Assembly (NCBI GenBank): GCA_002270565.1
Contig: NQMI01000181.1
Location: 1-17,729 of the forward strand
Direction: 5' to 3'
DNA from: Stenocarpella maydis
Taxonomy: Eukaryota; Ascomycota; Sordariomycetes; Diaporthales; Diaporthaceae
DNA: 17,729 nucleotides
The translations under genes were made by a program, and so were the position numbers. This document shows positions 9,802 to 17,470 of this stretch, one piece after another; the stretch's first letter is position 1; each line of letters begins with the position of its first letter. The notes under the pieces are model-generated. The model did not search any database. It was not told where the DNA came from and saw only the letters and a program-made list of their open reading frames with translations.

Positions 9802-10318
9802 ACGGACTCTCTCCGAGACGTCATCCAGGAGACCATCACAGCCCTCGTCGAGAACAACACGGCTGCGGTCAAGAACAAGGATGTCTCTCTGCTCTTCTCC
9901 AAACTTTCAGACAGCTGCGTCAAAGTCATACCGGCCGCTTTCTTTCGTCAATAAATACCCGCAGTTCTTCAAGAACGAGATCACGAACGCAGAGTATGAG
10001 GCACAGCTGAGCATGGAGTTGAACGCCATGTCAGATGTGGAGCAGAACGTCACCCGGACTGTCATTGATGCACACCAGCGTGTAGCCAATTTGTGGGTTG
10101 ACAAGACTGTGCATACAGTCAATGGAACTAAAAGCTCTGTTGAGGTAAGATTTCAACATAAACGTCACAGCCCTCTAAAGCTAATCCCTTTGAAGGTCAT
10201 ATACAACCTGGAGTTCACACCAGATGGGAAGCAAGTTACTAAGTACATAGAGTTCGTGGATACTTATCAGAGTGTTCAGGTCTTGGAGCAGATGTTGGCT
10301 AATCTTGGGGGAAAATGA
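9802..10318 (+). pseudogene. NTF2-like (SnoaL-fold) small protein gene, apparently broken
   Basis: The first segment (9802-9951) reads DSLRDVIQETITALVENN ... SDSCVKVIPAAFFRQ and then hits TAA at 9952-9954. The continuation is one frame over: KYPQFFKNEITNAEYEAQ, then NVTRTVIDAHQRVANLWVDK, then YNLEFTPDGKQVTKYIEFVD, with stop TGA at 10316-10318. One extra base, probably T9952, explains the shift. The pattern resembles small fungal NTF2-like proteins of about 150 residues with an N-terminal helix and a curved sheet. No ATG precedes the frame: ACG (9802-9804) stands just before GACTCTCTC, where ATG would be expected. A normal intron (10145-10195, 51 nt, GTAAGA...GAAG, branch GCTAAT) interrupts SSVEV-IYNLEF and is itself free of stops. 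Alternatives are sequencing error, an ACG start or an unusual 46-nt intron (9919-9964). Reading it as a recent pseudogene beside the repeat island is inference. Confidence 0.6.
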
Positions 10319-11017
10319 GGAACCGTCATTGTGCTTCTCCTGTCATGTAACTAGTCTAAGATAACAGACAGGTGTGCTCATCGGGCCGGTCTACTATGGA
10401 TCCCAGGATGGAGCTTTCTCCTTGGCTAGTAGTGGACAGATAGCAAATACTGAATGGCAGTAGAACGGCAGCGATATATCACTTTTTAAATCTCCCGTAA
10501 TGCATTTCAAGTCTATGTGAAGTTCAGGAAGTAAAAATGGTCGTGTGACACGTCGGGAATTCTCCCTAATGGATGGAACCAGGGATTGAACTCAGTGAGG
10601 CATTAAATTGAGGCTCTGTGCTAAAGTGGAAACCAGCCAATCAATATTGAGGGCAGGAGAATAATTAGTCCAAACGACCTTTTTCTACTTGTCGCCTGCT
10701 GCCTGATACTACCCGGGCTGCCGGGCAGCCGGCCAAGACGTCGTCTGGGTGGGTATGGGACCAACAACTTTTGCTAAGTCCCCTTACCCACTCACGCACC
10801 AACCCCCTCGCGCACCAGCCGTCAGGGGCCCCCTTTTCGTAACCACCTCCTATTAAATTTCAATATTCTAACTTCTATAAAGATAATATCTTCTTAAAAA
10901 TTATACCATTCTATTCATATTTTCTTTCTCTATCACTCAATATATCTTTCGCATCTACAAATCAAATTCTTACTACTATAAATAGTTAATTAGATGGCAT
11001 CCCTTACGGCAAGCAGC
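10319..11017. other. Transition from gene territory to the AT-rich repeat island
   Basis: I see no gene. Up to about 10840 the composition is ordinary. It includes a near-perfect inverted repeat GGCTGCC-G-GGCAGCC at 10716-10730. From about 10850 the sequence turns sharply A/T-rich with many TA dinucleotides, marking the start of the repeat island. The left end of the Fot/pogo element probably lies in 10850-11000, but no terminal inverted repeat was identified. Confidence 0.5.
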
Positions 11018-11181
11018 TAAAGACCACCATATTTCCCAATATACCCTACACTACCGCCTTCTAGGTATAAAATCCCGAGAGGAATTCAATTACTCTCTTT
11101 AGAAGCTAAGCAATATTCAGGAGTCTTTTTTAACTAAATAATCTCTTATATAAGGCCGTTTGCACCACCCTCTATCATACG

Positions 11182-11617
11182 TGTTATGGGCCAACACACA
11201 TTGGCGGCTGACTACCGCAGAAGACAACCTCGCAGGTCGGGAAGTGGCCCCCGAAAAGAGCGCTCCACCTGATCCGATCAGTGACGCCACCTTATCAGGG
11301 TTAGGGTCAGGGATCCACCACGGCTTCGGTCGATCAGGACGAAGCCCACGAAGCCAGAGAGGCGGCTTCGGTCGATCAGGACGAAGCCAGCGAAGCCATC
11401 ACCAAATACGAATGAAGAGTCGGAATATATATACGGACATAGTCATCACCACAGTGGATAGCTTTTCATAGAACAGACTCTTCAGTCGTCAATCTAAGTA
11501 TTTAATCCCAACATTGGATAGCCTCACAGCTAGTGATCATTGTCAGTCAACAACATTGCTCAACAACCGCCTAACAACGTATTCCGAACATAAACCCTTG
11601 ATCTTTCAGGTTTAACA
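11182..11617. mobile_element. Long terminal repeat (solo or 5') inserted in the transposase relic
   Basis: A 436-bp block is clearly less A/T-rich than its surroundings. It begins TGTTATGGG and ends GGTTTAACA, giving the short inverted ends TGTTA/TAACA expected of an LTR. It carries a TATA-like stretch (ATATATA, about 11425-11432) and separates the two parts of one transposase relic, so it is an insertion. No clear primer-binding site follows, so a solo LTR is favoured. CATAC occurs at 11176-11180 and again at 11616-11620, but the second copy overlaps the LTR end, so the target duplication is not clean. The limited RIP damage suggests later insertion than the transposase copy, or escape from RIP because it is short. 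Gypsy versus Copia origin cannot be decided. Confidence 0.65.
11322..11388. repeat. Two 25-nt hairpins in 42-bp tandem arrangement
   Basis: A 25-nt unit with perfect arms GGCTTCG/CGAAGCC occurs at 11322-11346 and again, identical, at 11364-11388. The period is 42 bp. Short CGAAGCCA echoes follow each copy. The unit lies in the upstream half of the LTR, left of the TATA-like stretch, a position where enhancer-type repeats are common in LTR elements. A role in transcription or RNA structure is inference. Confidence 0.85.
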
Positions 11618-12097
11618 TACTCGGAAACCCTCTGATCATTACAATACGTTGCTCTCTAGCGCCTTACTATAAGAATCATTAATAATAAGCTCCCTAATAC
11701 CACTCTATACTAACCTATAGGCATTAATTAGGTACAGAAGTTTCTAAAGAGGAGTCCATCTATAAAGACCCTTAAAGCCATATATATTAAATATAAGCAC
11801 ATAAATAGTGCCAGCTATAAGAATATTAATATTTTCTTTAACTACCTAAATCTTTTAGAGCTTTAAGATATTCCCCTTAAATTCTAGTATAATGCTAATA
11901 AGGTGGGCTTTTAGGAAGGCAATAGGGACAATTAATTAGTTATTAGGTCTTTAGCAGTTAACTTAATTGTTAAGAAAACAGCTATCTCTCGCATATGGTG
12001 TACAGGAATTAAGTATATTAATAGGGCGGGCCAGGTGATTCCTCTACTTATTATCTTCTGTAGTAAATTCATGCAATAATGTTAAACGGAACCGCTC

Positions 12098-12143
12098 AGC
12101 AAGGAGTTACCCTAGACTTTTTAGCAAGGAGTTACCCTAGACT
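12098..12143. repeat. 22-bp direct duplication, possible Fot-type terminal repeat
   Basis: The 22-nt unit beginning AGCAAGGAGTTACCC occurs at 12098-12119 and again at 12122-12143. The second copy continues into GCGAGTCAGGCGATTTTCGC, which resembles in style the subterminal sequence of fungal pogo/Fot elements. A stutter at an element end, or one element end inserted into another, could create this. No matching inverted copy was noticed elsewhere in the window, so the terminal-repeat reading is weak. Confidence 0.5.
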
Positions 12144-12390
12144 TGCGAGTCAGGCGATTTTCGCTAAGTACGCCCAGTGCGTGCGTGACGCAAGATGAGT
12201 TTGGTGGCCGTGAGTCGATTATTTTGGCCTGCATTTGCACCTTAATTCAGACCTCTGCATTACCCTTATTTCTTACCCAAAAGGTATATAACTTAGTGCA
12301 TTAGATAGCCTGATTTCTGAAGTTTGTATGTACTTAATTTGGGCATTGCTAGGGCTGTGGTTGGCTAGTTGTTTGGAACCAAAGATGGTG

Positions 12391-12630
12391 TGTTGGAAGG
12401 GCGAATTTTCCGGCATTTGCAAATTTGCACCAGAGCCTACCGCAGCGTGCCCAGGGGTGAGACGACGTCGGAGGGTATATAAGGAGGGCTTACAGAAGCC
12501 CAACTTAATTCAATACAAAGTTGTCCAGACCATTGTCAATCGTCCCAATTCGCCTCAGAGCACCATACTGCGACCCTGCCGAAACACACACACGCTGAAC
12601 TGAATGCTATTCTATAGCACAAATTCATCA
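12391..12630 (+). mobile_element. Copia-type 5' LTR
   Basis: About 240 bp beginning TGTTGGAAGG and ending near TTCATCA, with a TATA box (GTATATAAGG, about 12475-12484) one third of the way in. The end is set by the primer-binding site that follows at once. The start is set by the TGTTGGAA motif, common at fungal Copia LTR starts as I recall them. The exact right border could be a few bases away. The block is little affected by RIP. Sequence between 12144 and 12390, left of it, has no recognised gene. Confidence 0.55.
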
Positions 12631-12644
12631 GAGGTTATGAGCCC
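12631..12644 (+). other. Primer-binding site matching the initiator tRNA-Met anticodon region
   Basis: GAGGTTATGAGCCC is complementary, over GGTTATGAGCCC, to the anticodon stem-loop of eukaryotic initiator tRNA-Met (GGGCTCATAACC). Copia-type elements are known to prime reverse transcription with an internal half of this tRNA. The preceding ATCAG also fits the tRNA complement after one extra base. This places a plus-oriented Copia-like element here. Its pol genes are not found downstream on this strand, so it is truncated. Confidence 0.65.
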
Positions 12645-12802
12645 GGCTCTAGCAGTCAGCGCTCTGAAACAACATTGAATTTAGGCCTTAAACAAGCCTA
12701 CCTATCTGTACGCTACAGCGCTATTTGCACTGATTAGCGGACCAGCCAAAACATCGCTGGTTTGGGCCTGCAACGCTCAGAAACAACTGCAAAAAGAGCA
12801 AA

Positions 12803-12865
12803 AGTTGCTCGCTGGGTGATTTGAACCCACGACCCTCAGCGCACATTGTGCCACGGACACCATTT
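12803..12865 (-). repeat. tRNA-like fragment (possible SINE piece)
   Basis: Read on the minus strand, the segment contains an A-box-like TGGCACAATGTG (12842-12853), then GTGGGTTCAAATCACCC resembling a T-arm/B-box (12814-12828 core GGGTTCAAATCACCC), and an acceptor-like CAGCGAGC. The boxes are only about 27 nt apart, shorter than in a real tRNA, so the anticodon arm appears shortened. It is probably a tRNA-derived repeat, not a functional tRNA. Confidence 0.35.
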
Positions 12866-13080
12866 CTCACAATTGCAGCTCCAACGCTAGCATTTTGTAC
12901 GAGGGAAAGTTTCACTTGAGAGACTACAGGTCAGAGGGTCACGCCTAGGATTTCTACGGAATAGGCACTGAGGAAATATACGACTATACTATTGGGTTGC
13001 TACGAATCACACTTTCTAGCAATATTCTGCCCCTTATATACCTATTCTCTAGGTGTATTTAGTCTTCCTCAACAGCCAAT

Positions 13081-13323
13081 ATGGCTTCTAGTGCCCCTGC
13101 AGAGGGGACTACCCCTAATTCCCGGGGGAATAGGGCTCTAGCAGAGCGCCTAGATCTGCAAAATCAGCAGATTTTAGACCTAAACACCCGTTTAGAGTCT
13201 GTACAAGAGCTATTAGCTCAGCAAGTAGCCACTAGCAATACCCTTCAAGGTACGCTAGGGGAATTAGCTACTGCTATTCAGGGCCTATCGGCCCTAGTAG
13301 CCCAGCAGGCGCCCCAGCCNTAG
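13081..13323 (+). CDS. Short gag-like coiled-coil ORF ending next to an undetermined base
   Basis: ATG at 13081 opens an 80-codon frame, MASSAPAEGTTPNSRGN followed by a heptad-rich part (LAERLDLQNQQILDLNTRL, LQGTLGELATAIQGLSALV). It ends GCC CCN TAG-like at 13321-13323, with the ambiguous base n at 13320. A TATA-like CCTTATATACC (about 13031-13041) precedes it. The N-terminal style, a short disordered start then a Gln/Leu coiled coil, fits the beginning of a fungal LTR-retrotransposon gag protein, possibly that of the Copia-like LTR to the left. It has no RIP-type stops, unlike the neighbours. Because of the n, a frame error or misjoin here is possible and the frame may have continued. I see no CCHC knuckle or protease. 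Confidence 0.4.
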   Translation: MASSAPAEGTTPNSRGNRALAERLDLQNQQILDLNTRLESVQELLAQQVATSNTLQGTLGELATAIQGLSALVAQQAPQX

Positions 13324-13442
13324 GAGTAGTGGGTGTAGTGGGCGTAGCCCGCCAGCTATCTCGGGCTTATATAGAGGGTAGTGGTTGCTGAGTAAGCAAC
13401 TACGTCCTCTGGCTACAGTATGGTGGCTGTAGCGCTAGCCCA

Positions 13443-13477
13443 CCAGTGTGCTGTTGCACACTGCTATTGCCACACTG
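13443..13477. repeat. Nested inverted repeat
   Basis: AGTGTGC-TGTT-GCACACT (13445-13462) forms a perfect 7-bp hairpin. The outer CCAGTGTG (13443-13450) also pairs with CACACTGG at 13470-13477, so two alternative stems share one arm. It lies between the gag-like ORF and the Pol III-like segment. No function is known. Confidence 0.7.
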
Positions 13478-13520
13478 GCAGTCTTTTTCTTTTACCAGCG
13501 ACTGTCTCCTCCAAAAACAT

Positions 13521-13617
13521 AAAAAAAGTCCCAGGCATAGGGTTGAACCCACGCTCTCGCCATTTCAAGGAAAAATAAAAGAAATTACCGCATTCATCAC
13601 CAAATCCCTATACCACT
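13521..13617 (-). repeat. Pol III-like tRNA-derived unit with A-box, B-box and T-run
   Basis: On the minus strand the order is an A-box-like TGGTATAGGGATTTGG (13599-13614), about 50 nt of spacer, GTGGGTTCAACCC (B-box/T-arm core 13540-13550), CCTGGGAC, and a run of seven T (13521-13527) that would stop RNA polymerase III. The T-stem and acceptor do not pair properly, so a working tRNA is unlikely. A degenerate tRNA gene or the head of a SINE fits better. Confidence 0.4.
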
Positions 13618-13924
13618 GCTGCTTTTTGGCTGTGCCAGTCCCTTTATTAAGTTCATTATATATACTGTTGTGCCAAGTGCCCATAAAATACAGGCACCCG
13701 GAAAGACCTAGCGTGTTATGGCGGTCTCTGCTTCCCCTAGAAGCTAAGAGCATATAATTATATAATCCGGCATAATATAGTGCTATTCCCATACAAAATG
13801 TCCGCTCTTAATAATTTATACTGCTTATTTATTATCTCTAGTACTTAAGGGTTGTAAAAGAAATGCGTAATAAGGACTTATAATTCCTTTGCCTACAGGC
13901 CACAGGTTGAATAAGGATTTGCCC

Positions 13925-13979
13925 GGAACTAGAATAATAATTGTCCGGATACCCTGGAACTGGAATAATAACTATCCAG
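13925..13979. repeat. Imperfect tandem pair, 31-bp period
   Basis: GGAACTAGAATAATAATTGT-CCGG at 13925-13948 recurs at 13956-13979 with four changes, three of them C/T or A/G transitions compatible with RIP. The surrounding 13620-14090 is A/T-rich with no recognisable gene. Confidence 0.7.
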
Positions 13980-14091
13980 CCTCCTGAACCCGGATCTCTG
14001 GAACCCCTCTCCCCCTAATTGAGTGTTAATAATTAGCTAAATTAGGTATAGTGCAGATTAACTGTCTTCCGGCGGCAGACATTAGCAATAG

Positions 14092-14160
14092 GGTTTAATG
14101 ATAACTCAATCGGTAAAAGCCCTCTCTATTAGAGGCCAATATTAAGAGTTAGTAGGGGTA
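14092..14160 (+). repeat. RIP-altered tRNA-like segment
   Basis: GATAACTCAATCGGTAAAAG resembles a tRNA D-arm with A-box (usual form TAGCTCAATCGGTAGAG). CCTCT-CTATT-AGAGG follows as an anticodon-like stem, then GAGTTAGTAGGGG where a B-box would be expected but is lost. Differences from a standard tRNA are mainly G-to-A and C-to-T. Either a decayed tRNA gene or a tRNA-derived SINE is possible. Sequence around it (13990-14450) shows no gene. Confidence 0.3.
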
Positions 14161-14460
14161 GAGGAAGCAGTAGTTGAGTTAGGTAGGGATTATAGTAAAT
14201 AGTAATAAATGGCATATTGGAGCTAACTTCTCAGCAAATGCATAGCAAAGCATGCATTATCTGATGCCGCTCTAGGTAAGTATGTAAAATATATATTGAG
14301 CAGGAGTTGAGACCGCGAAATCTTGACCGGGGATGCTCGATACAATATAGCTGGCAACTTAAGTGCCCGTAAGATAGTGGTAACCCTTATCACCTAAACC
14401 CTTAGTACATAGGCACCACTATAAAAATCTTGGCTACAAGGTCTCACCCTTAGGATGGAT

Positions 14461-14810
14461 TTAAACTATAGATTGGCCAACTATATAGCTCCTTAGGGTA
14501 AGATGCAGGTAACTAATCAACGGGAATATAAAGTTTTGCTGGTTGCCGGTACTGTGTGATCCCTTTTTGTGTCTTAGGGTACTTGTTGACTGCCATCCGG
14601 GGCTCAGGGTGGTGATGATTGGTGGTCCTCCCCCATGGGGTAGGGCGGCATTGGTATGCGTGGCTTTGCCGACCAAGTTGCGTTGGTCAGTTAACTGCTG
14701 TAGGTTGTGGTCTTTGCTGGGTAAGTTAGCGTATAGCTGTTCTTGCAGCAATTATTATAATCCCTCGTATGGTGTTTAGGTAGAGGAAGGGGTTATTATC
14801 GCTAGCTGGC
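14461..14810 (-). other. Less degraded block at the 3' side of the Copia relic
   Basis: This stretch is richer in G/C than its neighbours and keeps a 96-codon open frame on the minus strand (14461-14751; it includes HTNAALPHGGGPPIITTLSP). It lies just behind the RNase H end of the Copia relic in that element's orientation, so it may be 3' untranslated or LTR-side sequence. I recognise no protein family and found no TG...CA-bounded repeat, so no gene is claimed. Confidence 0.3.
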
Positions 14811-16870
14811 TATAGTCTATATATCCTTCTACCTTGATGATGAGGGTATTATCGTTAATAAGGCGTTTTAATGCCTTATTTGGGGTACTCTTTGTAAAGG
14901 CATCTGCTGGGTTACAATCCCTAGCAATCTACCGGATCTTATGGATCTTATGCTTCTCGTATAACTGCCTTAATGCTATTATATTAATCATAAGGTGCTT
15001 CTCTTTTATCATCCCTAGCTTAACCAGATACTTATATAAAGAGTAGGAATCTATATAGATAATAAGAGGGATCTTTGGCAGGTTTAAGCGCGTAGTAATT
15101 TAGCGGAGAGTAGCAGCTATCATGATCCCCATATTAAAGCTATTAACTATACTATAGATCTTGGAAGCAAGTATACTATATGTAACCCTCTTGCACTTAA
15201 TTAACAACTAATAGAGGATATTCCCAGTGATCTCCCATATAGATAGTTATTTGGTTTGCTTTTCATTTACCAGGGCAATTATATAGCTAATCTGAGAACT
15301 GAGGTCCTTGTTGTTAGCAAAAGAGCTATCCATAAAGATCATCAACTTAGCTGCTATGAGGTCTAAAAGAATATAGTTAAGGCTATAGCTAAGGTAATCT
15401 ACTTGCCACTTTAGCCGCTTATTTAACTTGATGTAGTCCTCTTCTTTAGGGTCTTGGATTTAAGCCGCAATAGAGAGGTTAAATGCTGCTTCCAGGTAGC
15501 AAATAGAAGCTAAATATACTCCTCTTACATACTGCTCCATATACTATTAAATGCAGTCCTCAGCCATACAGTTAACTAGCTATATCTTTGCCCCTTGGCC
15601 CTTCTATCTGAGATATATAATGCTATTATATAACATTGTGATCTTCATACTATTAAAGTCCAGTAATTTCTCAAGAGTCAGCCTATTCTTTAGCTTACAG
15701 CAGATCTCCTCCTCCTTAATCTTCTATTCTTCAAGCTCTAAAAAGGCTGGGGTATAAAGGGTGAGAGTATCATCAGTCTACATAGCGGTAATACCAAAGA
15801 TATCCTTACTACTATAGTTAGCTATCAAGAGGCACGGGTCATATGCAGATATAATTATCCCCAGCTTCTCAATATAGTATTTATAGTACATAGCCCACCA
15901 GTGTACACCAGCTTCTATAACGCCATATAAGGGTTTAATTACTCTTATAATTATACTGGCCAGGTATTTACCCCTTATTTTAGGGGGAAGGTAGCACAGA
16001 ATGGGCCTCTTAAGTGTGGATTTTAACTATAGATAAGCCTGGGTAATATTACGGAGCTCAAGATATAGTCCCTTAGTTATTAATATAGGCATAAGAGTAA
16101 TAAGAAGTTAATAACTTATATATTATACCATTAGTAACTATATAAGGATCTTATGCTTTATAAGGTTATTAAATCCAGTAATAATGAGGTGGGACTTCTT
16201 ATATGGCTTCTTAGTTTTACCCTTAATCTCCCTAATAATGCAAGATTTAAAGATTTAGATTCCTTTATACTTCCGCTTATCAAACCGCTTAAACCGGAAT
16301 ACTCCTTAGCTGATTAGCTTAGATACTTCCTTATTATCTAACTCTTTAAAGGGGTCGCCTAGGGTAGTAATAATGCTGTCCTGGTGGAGCTTTAGAGTAA
16401 GCTTATAGTTCTTAACTTTATATGGGGTGAGGAATACGTAAGTAGTAATCTTATCTTCTATATTATTAGCAGTAGTAGCGCTATCATTATCATCATCTAT
16501 AATGATAACCACCTTCTTCTTGCTCTTAGCCCCCCATAGCCGTCCTCATCATTAAGGGACTACCGGGTTAGGAATAGTTGGTATGGGGTCTAGCTTGAAG
16601 CATACTAGCTCCTTTAGGGTATTATTAGGGTCTAGCAGATTAAGAGGTTCTTCTTCATTACAATAGTACGGCTATACAAGGGTTAACTAGAAGACAACTA
16701 GTCTATTGGGGAGGTTAAGCATTATATCATAGCCGCTAATAGAGAGTAGTTTGTATAGGCCTTACCACCCAATCTTTTCTCTCTATATACAGACTTTACT
16801 CTAAAGTGGTAGGCTCAAGACTTCTAATGTAACTAGGCTGTTCCTTACGCGCAATGCTTTACTGATTTTG
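14811..16870 (-). mobile_element. Ty1/Copia pol relic: integrase tail, reverse transcriptase, RNase H
   Basis: Read leftward, the relic shows the integrase-to-RT linker (YKLLSISGYD, VKPY-like LTLV-stop-PYYCNEEEP, about 16800-16630). The pre-RT block follows (LTPYKVKNYKLTLKLHQDS, DPFKELDNKEVSKLIS, 16306-16512). The RT core has VIKPLYGVIEAGVHWWAMYY (about 15880-15940) and the catalytic region M-stop-TDDTL (15763-15783). RNase H has DSYSLYKYLVKLGMIKEKHLM and NPADAFTKSTPNKAL (14881-14913 for the NPADAFTKSTP part). The fungal family I recall reads MQTDDT here, so CAG became TAG, the CpA to TpA change typical of RIP. Many further TAG/TAA stops have the same form. Active copies transpose by reverse transcription in virus-like particles; this copy is dead. 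Gag, protease and most of integrase are missing, cut off at about 16870. Confidence 0.85.
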
Positions 16871-16877
16871 CATATAG

Positions 16878-17060
16878 TGTTCCGGGGTCTAGGGGAACCG
16901 GCATGTTTCGGAATCCGGAGGAAAACCAGCCTTGGCATCCCCCCCCCCCCCGTCCTCCAAGGCTATAAGAAGGGGCCTTCCTGCGTTGCTTTTGAGAAAT
17001 TTCTAGTCCTAGAGAATCAATCTTTTTATACCCTGTGAATTTGTATCTGTTAGATATATA
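16878..17060 (+). mobile_element. LTR-like block with poly-C loop
   Basis: Begins TGTTCCGGGG exactly where the Copia integrase similarity stops. It contains repeated TCCGG/CCGGA motifs, a TATA-like CTATAAGAAG (16963-16972) and a downstream segment ending around CTGTTAGATATATAC. This layout fits a plus-oriented LTR, with U3 motifs, TATA, then R/U5. Inverted arms GCCTTGG (16929-16935) and CCAAGGC (16957-16963) enclose 13 C (16939-16951). The right end and a target duplication could not be fixed. Its presence between two minus-strand relics suggests a solo LTR or recombined junction. Confidence 0.5.
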
Positions 17061-17470
17061 CGTGTGTACTATAAAACTATTTCTTGTGCCCTCTTTTTCT
17101 ACCTCTCCTTTTTAGCACCCTCTATTCCCCTTATAACTCTCCTATTGCATTAGGGGCTCCTCTTCTTGCCTTCTACGCTCCTCTTGGGGTGGTTGCTTGA
17201 TTAGGGCTCTAGCAGAATGTATGCCTTTTTATATGTGTGGAGGTTTTGTTCTCTCGCTCTCCCCTCTAGGCCTGTTTTCACTGGTGTCTGCCCCATGAAT
17301 TGAATATGGGTTTCTTTAGCTAATGAGGTTTCTTTGGCTAATAAGGTTTCTTCAGCCAATGAGGTTTCTTCGGCTACTATAAAGTTCCTCAGCTTTTGGG
17401 CCTGGATTCCCTATTTTGTTTATAAGGTTGTTGGCTACTTTAGGGGAGTGAATCTTTATACTTCTAATAC
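17061..17470 (-). mobile_element. Possible C-terminal relic of a pogo/Fot-type transposase
   Basis: On the minus strand a hydrophilic, charged reading appears: SDQNQIVLE (about 17465-17490), a repeat zone, then ENRPRGESERTKPP, stop, and PPQEERRRQEEEP, ending with RGC-stop-KGEVEKEG near 17085-17110. As I recall them, many fungal pogo transposases end with a heptad region, an ENRxLRAENER-like block, basic residues and sometimes a Cys-rich knuckle, so a decayed tail of that type fits. Frame jumps and stops are frequent. Similarity is from memory and moderate. No catalytic core accompanies it in the window. The last 260 bp (17471-17729) show only A/T-rich, TA-rich sequence without a recognisable gene. 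Confidence 0.35.
17309..17380. repeat. Four 18-bp tandem repeats encoding a hexapeptide on the minus strand
   Basis: Units start at 17309, 17327, 17345 and 17363, all GGTTTCTT followed by a variant of TAGCTAATGA. The 18-bp period keeps frame. Read on the minus strand they give VAEET, SLAEET, LLAKET, SLAKET, a regular charged heptad-like string. Differences between units are nearly all C/T or A/G transitions. Confidence 0.85.

Larger units (their letters stand above)
11018..12077 (+). mobile_element. Fot1/pogo-type DDE transposase relic, RIP-degraded and LTR-interrupted
   Basis: Two pieces of one rightward transposase surround an LTR. The left piece (11018-11180) reads YRLLGIKSREEFNYS, stop, KLSNIQESFLTK, then HHPLSY, which matches the helix-turn-helix and CENP-B-like N-terminal part of fungal Fot/pogo transposases. 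The right piece (about 11700-12077) includes YNANKVGF (11895-11918), stop, EGNRDN, then VKKTAISRIWCTGIKYINRAG and PLLIIFCSKFMQ. That is the catalytic-core region of the family. The usual first catalytic Asp lies in a N-x-D-E-x-G block; here both acidic residues read N and K, as expected from G-to-A changes. Several in-frame stops are TAG/TAA where Gln or Trp is expected. The element belongs to the Tc1/mariner superfamily, cut-and-paste. This copy cannot be active. The C-terminal part is missing, replaced at 12078 by other repeat sequence. Confidence 0.75.

Noticed and set aside
9919..9964. 46-nt intron that would repair the NTF2-like frame
   Set aside because: It has GT...AG ends and the right length modulo 3, but no branch site, is very short, and would delete conserved-looking residues; kept only as an alternative.
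11297..11306. GGGTTAGGG, telomere-like motif
   Set aside because: It occurs once only, inside an LTR; there is no TTAGGG array, so no telomere evidence.
11176..11620. CATAC target-site duplication around the LTR
   Set aside because: The right copy overlaps the LTR end TAACA; with canonical TG...CA borders the flanks do not match cleanly.
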